Source of the DNA: Fictibacillus nanhaiensis | GTDB taxonomy: Bacteria > Bacillota > Bacilli > Bacillales > Fictibacillaceae | DNA length: 64,000 nt | Assembly: GCA_016401345.1 (NCBI GenBank) | Contig: JAEACG010000001.1 | Location: 682,001 to 746,000, forward strand | Direction of reading: 5' to 3' | Shown here: piece by piece, positions 60,859-64,000 of the stretch | Position numbering within the stretch: position 1 is the stretch's first letter | Layout of the letters: every line of letters starts with the position of its first letter | Position numbers and translations under genes: made by a program | Notes under the pieces: model-generated | Seen by the model: only the letters and a program-made list of their open reading frames with translations | What the model was told of the DNA's origin: nothing | Databases searched by the model: none

Positions 60859-61085
60859 ATAAAGGCTGTTTTCGTATACAAATTTACTTCCCGAAAGTAG
60901 TTGATTTCCGCTCCAGGTTGCTCGCTTTCCGCGGGGCAGGCGGTGAGCCACATTCGTACGTTTCACTCTTAAGTGTCTCACCTGCCCACCTGTCCCGCAG
61001 GAGTCTCGCACCTTACGCTCCAATCAACTGTCATAGACGTAAATAAAAAAGTTTTAAAAGCAACAAACTTTTAAAAAGAACCTTT
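60859..61085 (+). repeat. Dispersed repeat A, copy 2 (MITE-like)
   Basis: About 225 bases starting AAAGGCTGTTTTCGTA, containing GTTGATTTCCGCTCCAGG, TTGCTCGCTTTCCGCGGGGC and GAGCCACATTCGTACGTTTC, with an inverted GTGTCTCACCTGCCC. It ends CAATCAACTGTCA and AAAAGCAACAAACTTTT, AAAGAACCTTTT. The ends are imperfect inverted repeats of about 30 bases (AAAAGGTTCTTT and GTTTGTTGCTTTT style). It has no coding capacity and matches the copies near 10.4 and 13.5 kb. Confidence 0.75.
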
Positions 61086-61108
61086 TTAAAAAAACAAACT
61101 GACTAAAA

Positions 61109-61137
61109 AGAAAAACTCAGCATCATTCTGCTGAGTC
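61109..61137 (-). terminator. Terminator of the penicillin-binding protein gene
   Basis: ACTCAGCA pairs with TGCTGAGT around GAATGA, then five T on the minus strand. Confidence 0.85.
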
Positions 61138-63207
61138 CTCTTCGCTTTCTTTTTCTAAATTACCGGTAACTGTTGCTGCATTCTCACCGTATTCTTCTTT
61201 CAAATTCCAATATGCTTCGAGTGCACGTTGGCCGATGTACTTGTTGATCTTTTGGTTTCCGTTCTGTGGTGTACCTTCTGGAACCACTACGGCAAATGCA
61301 ATCTCAGGATTCTCAAATGGTGCGTAACCTACAAGCGTAAGATTATGCTTTTCCACAATGTTCCCCGTACGAGGATGTCTTATGATACGTTGAGCAGTCC
61401 CTGTTTTTCCTGCTGGGTTGTGGTATTTTGCAGGGTCATCAAAATAGCCTTTAGCAGTTCCTCCAGTCGCATGCATCACTTGCCAAAATCCTTGCTGTAC
61501 ACGCTCGATATGCTTTTGATCAACATCAATCTTATTTAGGATTTCAGGTTCAAAGCGTTTTAAAAGTTTACCATGACTTTCAGAATTTGTTGCTGGTTCA
61601 CGGATTTCTTTTACAAGCTGCGGCTTAACACGATAACCATCATTGGCAATCGTCGAAACATATTGCAACAGTTGCATCGTTGTATAAGTATCGAACTGAC
61701 CGATACCTAAGTCATATAGAGTTCCTGATTCCCCTTCAGGTGGCTTTCCTTCATACCCAACAGCTTCGTTTGGAAAATCAATTCCTGTTTTAACACCTAA
61801 CCCAAACTGATTGAATGAAAAACGTGCTTTGGCATATGTTTGTGTCCAATGTTCTGGTCCGATCATTCGGTCCATAATATTAAACATATAAACGTTAGAT
61901 GACATTCTTAATGCATCCAAATCATTAATGTATCCCATGTTTCTCCACGAAGACTTATTCATACCATTTTTTGTGAAAGGAGTGTCATAAATTACTTCTC
62001 CCGTACCAATATATCCATGTTGAAGACCTGTTAATACGGTAGCTCCCTTTACAGTTGACCCCATTTCATAGGCATCAAACAGTGCCCCATAAGAATCATT
62101 CGTAAATTTTCCATCTTTGTACTTTTTCCCTGCGATCCCTTTTATTTCACCTGTTTTAGGGTTCATCATAACGATGTAAGCTGAATCTAGAAGGTCATTT
62201 CCTCCTAGTGGCTTAGCTCGTAATATTTCTTCCTCAAGAATTTTTTCTAAATGGAATTGCAGCTCCATATCCAAAGTTAATACGATATCTTTTCCACGTT
62301 GACCTGGAATCGTTTTAGGTTCACCGATCGTTGCACCTGTTTTTGGATTTGTCAGGTAAACGGATTTTTCTTTTGTGCCTCTTAATACATTTTCGTATTG
62401 ATCTTCAAGACCACTGATTCCCACTTGATCGCTTCGATCATATCCCATGCTCATAAAGTAATCTGTTTTAGATTTTGGAATCTGTTTAACTTGTCCAAAA
62501 ATGGTAGAATCACCGTACGGATAGATTCTTTTTGAATCCGCCATAATATCTACCCCTGGAAGGTCACCAAGATTCTCTGAGATTACGGAAACTTCCTCGT
62601 TGTTCAAGTTCGTTTTAATTCGTTGTGCTGAATACGCATAACCCGTATCCATTGCACGTTTATAAGCCAGAATTTTAATATCTTTGTCAGTTAGACTATT
62701 GATTTCTTCCTCTGTAATCTTATTGACGAGTGCGATATATTGATCTTTGTCACTTAATTTCTTTTCCTTCTTGCTAAGGCGCTCTTCCAGCATCTTCGTC
62801 ACATCTTGTTTCGCGATAAAATAGTCTTTTTTATCGCGTTCTGTGATCTTTTTAATCTGATCTTCTGTAACCCCAAGGCGATCAGCTAGCCATTCTGCAA
62901 TTCGCATCGTGTCTTTTGCTTTTGTATCTACTGTTTTCGTATATGTTAAAGAAAAGAAAGGTTCATTCCCTACGACCTCACGGAAGTTGCTGTCTAACAG
63001 CTTTCCTCGTGGCGCTTCTTTCCTTGCGATAACTTCTTCAACTGCTTCAGACTCTAGCCGTTTTTCCTCTCCATTTACGATTTGGAGAACACCAAGCCTT
63101 AAAATAAGGACTGAGAAAAGAAAAAAGACGACCAAAAACAAGACATTTAAACGAAAGGGCACTTGCGACTTTTTCCTCTTTTTTTCCGGATCCGCTTTCG
63201 TTACCAT
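61123..63207 (-). CDS. pbpA: Class B penicillin-binding protein (PbpA/PbpH-like transpeptidase)
   Basis: Elongation-type transpeptidase of 694 residues. One N-terminal membrane helix (NVLFLVVFFLFSVLILRLGV) is followed by the PBP dimerisation domain (EAPRGKLLDSN, then VDIMADSKRIYPYGD, SGLEDQYENVLRGT). The catalytic motifs are GSTVKG (SxxK, near residue 380), SSN (near 434) and AGKTGTAQ (near 598). It matches B. subtilis PBP2A and PbpH, which serve rod-shape wall synthesis. The second of two adjacent ATGs (63207) suits AAGGAG at 7 bases. An acidic tail ends the protein. Confidence 0.93.
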   Translation of the reverse strand: MVTKADPEKKRKKSQVPFRLNVLFLVVFFLFSVLILRLGVLQIVNGEEKRLESEAVEEVIARKEAPRGKLLDSNFREVVGNEPFFSLTYTKTVDTKAKDTMRIAEWLADRLGVTEDQIKKITERDKKDYFIAKQDVTKMLEERLSKKEKKLSDKDQYIALVNKITEEEINSLTDKDIKILAYKRAMDTGYAYSAQRIKTNLNNEEVSVISENLGDLPGVDIMADSKRIYPYGDSTIFGQVKQIPKSKTDYFMSMGYDRSDQVGISGLEDQYENVLRGTKEKSVYLTNPKTGATIGEPKTIPGQRGKDIVLTLDMELQFHLEKILEEEILRAKPLGGNDLLDSAYIVMMNPKTGEIKGIAGKKYKDGKFTNDSYGALFDAYEMGSTVKGATVLTGLQHGYIGTGEVIYDTPFTKNGMNKSSWRNMGYINDLDALRMSSNVYMFNIMDRMIGPEHWTQTYAKARFSFNQFGLGVKTGIDFPNEAVGYEGKPPEGESGTLYDLGIGQFDTYTTMQLLQYVSTIANDGYRVKPQLVKEIREPATNSESHGKLLKRFEPEILNKIDVDQKHIERVQQGFWQVMHATGGTAKGYFDDPAKYHNPAGKTGTAQRIIRHPRTGNIVEKHNLTLVGYAPFENPEIAFAVVVPEGTPQNGNQKINKYIGQRALEAYWNLKEEYGENAATVTGNLEKESEEDSAE

Positions 63208-63311
63208 CATTCCGCTCCTTTTGGAAATATTCCCGTTAATTTTACAATTATATTACAAAAGCATCTACCTATAGATTACTAGAAGTTGGTCACTATTCCA
63301 AGTCATTCGGT

Positions 63312-63344
63312 AAAAAAAACCTTATCTTTTTTTGATAAGGTTTT
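63312..63344 (-). terminator. Terminator of the EAL gene
   Basis: AAAACCTTATC pairs with GATAAGGTTTT around seven A, then more T on the minus strand, just after the stop codon. Confidence 0.85.
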
Positions 63345-63351
63345 CGTAAAT

Positions 63352-64000
63352 TTATTGAACAGCTGCAGCTAAAGATTTTGTTGGAACTGGACGGCCAAAA
63401 TAGTAGCCTTGTGCAAGCTCAACTCCGCATTTAAGTGCGATATCTGCTTCTTCTTTTCTCTCGATTCCTTCAGCAAGTACGACAGCACCTATTTCTCTTG
63501 CAACCTCAACGATTTTTTGTATCATATCTTCCTTAGATGCGTCTTCATCACAGAAAGAAACGATTTTACGGTCAATCTTCACATAGTCTGGTTTCAGCTC
63601 TTTTAATACAGAAAGTGTTGAATGTCCTGCACCTAAGTCATCTAGTGCTACTTTCATTCCTTGCTCTTGGTAAGCTTGAAGGATACTTTTTAAATGATCG
63701 ATGTCTGCGATTTCTTCAGTCTCCACCACTTCAAAGACAAGATCGTTTGGATCTACTCCTGCGTCAGCTGCTGCTTTAAATGTTGTAGCCAGACAATGCT
63801 TTGGGTCGTAAATCGATGACGGAAGGAAATTAATGAATCGTTTCAAGCCTGGTGAAACGGCTCCAGCGCTGTTTCGAATAGAAGTCATCCTAGCATTTCC
63901 GTCCAACAGCGCCTGAAGACCTGCTCGTTCAGCAAACTGAAAAAGTTCATAAGGTTTGAATTCAAATTCTTCAGTTGATGGACGAAGTAAGAACTCATAT
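63352..64000 (-). CDS. EAL-domain c-di-GMP phosphodiesterase (partial)
   Basis: The frame is open from the stop at 63352 to the right edge, so the start lies outside. The visible 216 residues hold an EAL domain from the motif YEFLLRP (EFL in place of EAL). Metal and catalytic residues follow: Asn in FINFLPSSIYDP, Glu in VFEVVETEE, Asp-Asp in VALDDLGAGHSTL, Lys in PDYVKIDRK, Glu in VVLAEGIE and Gln in LAQGYYFGRPVP. All appear intact, so it probably hydrolyses c-di-GMP, opposing the two cyclases at 5.5-7.7 kb. Confidence 0.9.
   Translation of the reverse strand, partial: YEFLLRPSTEEFEFKPYELFQFAERAGLQALLDGNARMTSIRNSAGAVSPGLKRFINFLPSSIYDPKHCLATTFKAAADAGVDPNDLVFEVVETEEIADIDHLKSILQAYQEQGMKVALDDLGAGHSTLSVLKELKPDYVKIDRKIVSFCDEDASKEDMIQKIVEVAREIGAVVLAEGIERKEEADIALKCGVELAQGYYFGRPVPTKSLAAAVQ

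Overview
The window is a low-GC, densely packed stretch of a Bacillaceae chromosome. The evidence is the AddAB pair, strong AGGAGG-type ribosome binding sites with frequent TTG and GTG starts, and sporulation, competence and RsbR-type genes. Fur, Zur and sigma-D sites are of the Bacillus type. Some neighbours (addAB, a YhjD-like protein, a YhjE-like VTT protein, a MarR gene) recall the B. subtilis yhj-addAB region, loosely rearranged. The genus cannot be fixed from the sequence; Fictibacillus or a relative is a guess. No rRNA, tRNA, complete insertion sequence, prophage or CRISPR array was seen.

Layout. 1-5.4 kb: addB-addA (addA runs off the left edge). 5.5-8 kb: two GGDEF diguanylate cyclases, the second behind a c-di-GMP-I riboswitch. 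8-11.3 kb: kinase-like, YhjD-like, WYL, RsbR-type and amidase genes. 11.3-13.5 kb: MarR regulator and MFS pump, followed by a nest of dispersed repeats. 14-19.6 kb: GNAT, MgtE, DoxX, methionine aminopeptidase, a VTT protein and small membrane genes. 19.7-24.8 kb: isoaspartyl dipeptidase and YfcC-type transporter behind a sigma-54 promoter, the divergent sigma-54 activator, and an eight-copy 20-bp tandem repeat. 25-31.4 kb: homoprotocatechuate (4-hydroxyphenylacetate) catabolic operon with a GntR repressor and three operator-like palindromes. 31.5-44.3 kb: ComFB, cold shock protein, sigma-D-controlled chemoreceptor and many small single genes. 44.5-49.3 kb: Fur-controlled siderophore uptake with a reductase-like protein. 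49.3-54.9 kb: redox and stress genes, including two apparent selenoproteins, and two fluoride channels. 55-60.5 kb: Zur-controlled zinc-binding lipoprotein, heterodimeric ABC exporter, CopC-like protein. 60.7-64 kb: YjcZ-type peptide, a repeat copy, a class B penicillin-binding protein, and a partial EAL phosphodiesterase.

The most unusual signal is a pair of genes within 1.7 kb that each carry an in-frame TGA exactly where the family has a redox or metal-binding cysteine. One is a redoxin lipoprotein (UxxC motif), the other a HesB-like protein. Each TGA is followed by a hairpin with the spacing and loop G expected of a bacterial SECIS element. Ordinary gene calling would split or miss both. 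If the genome carries selA, selB, selC and selD, these are selenoproteins.

Other connected themes are c-di-GMP signalling (two cyclases, a riboswitch, a ComFB protein of a proposed c-di-GMP-binding family, an EAL protein) and metal control (three Fur-like boxes, one Zur box, MgtE, CorA, FluC pair). A family of dispersed MITE-like repeats is also present, one copy of which seems to serve as a terminator.
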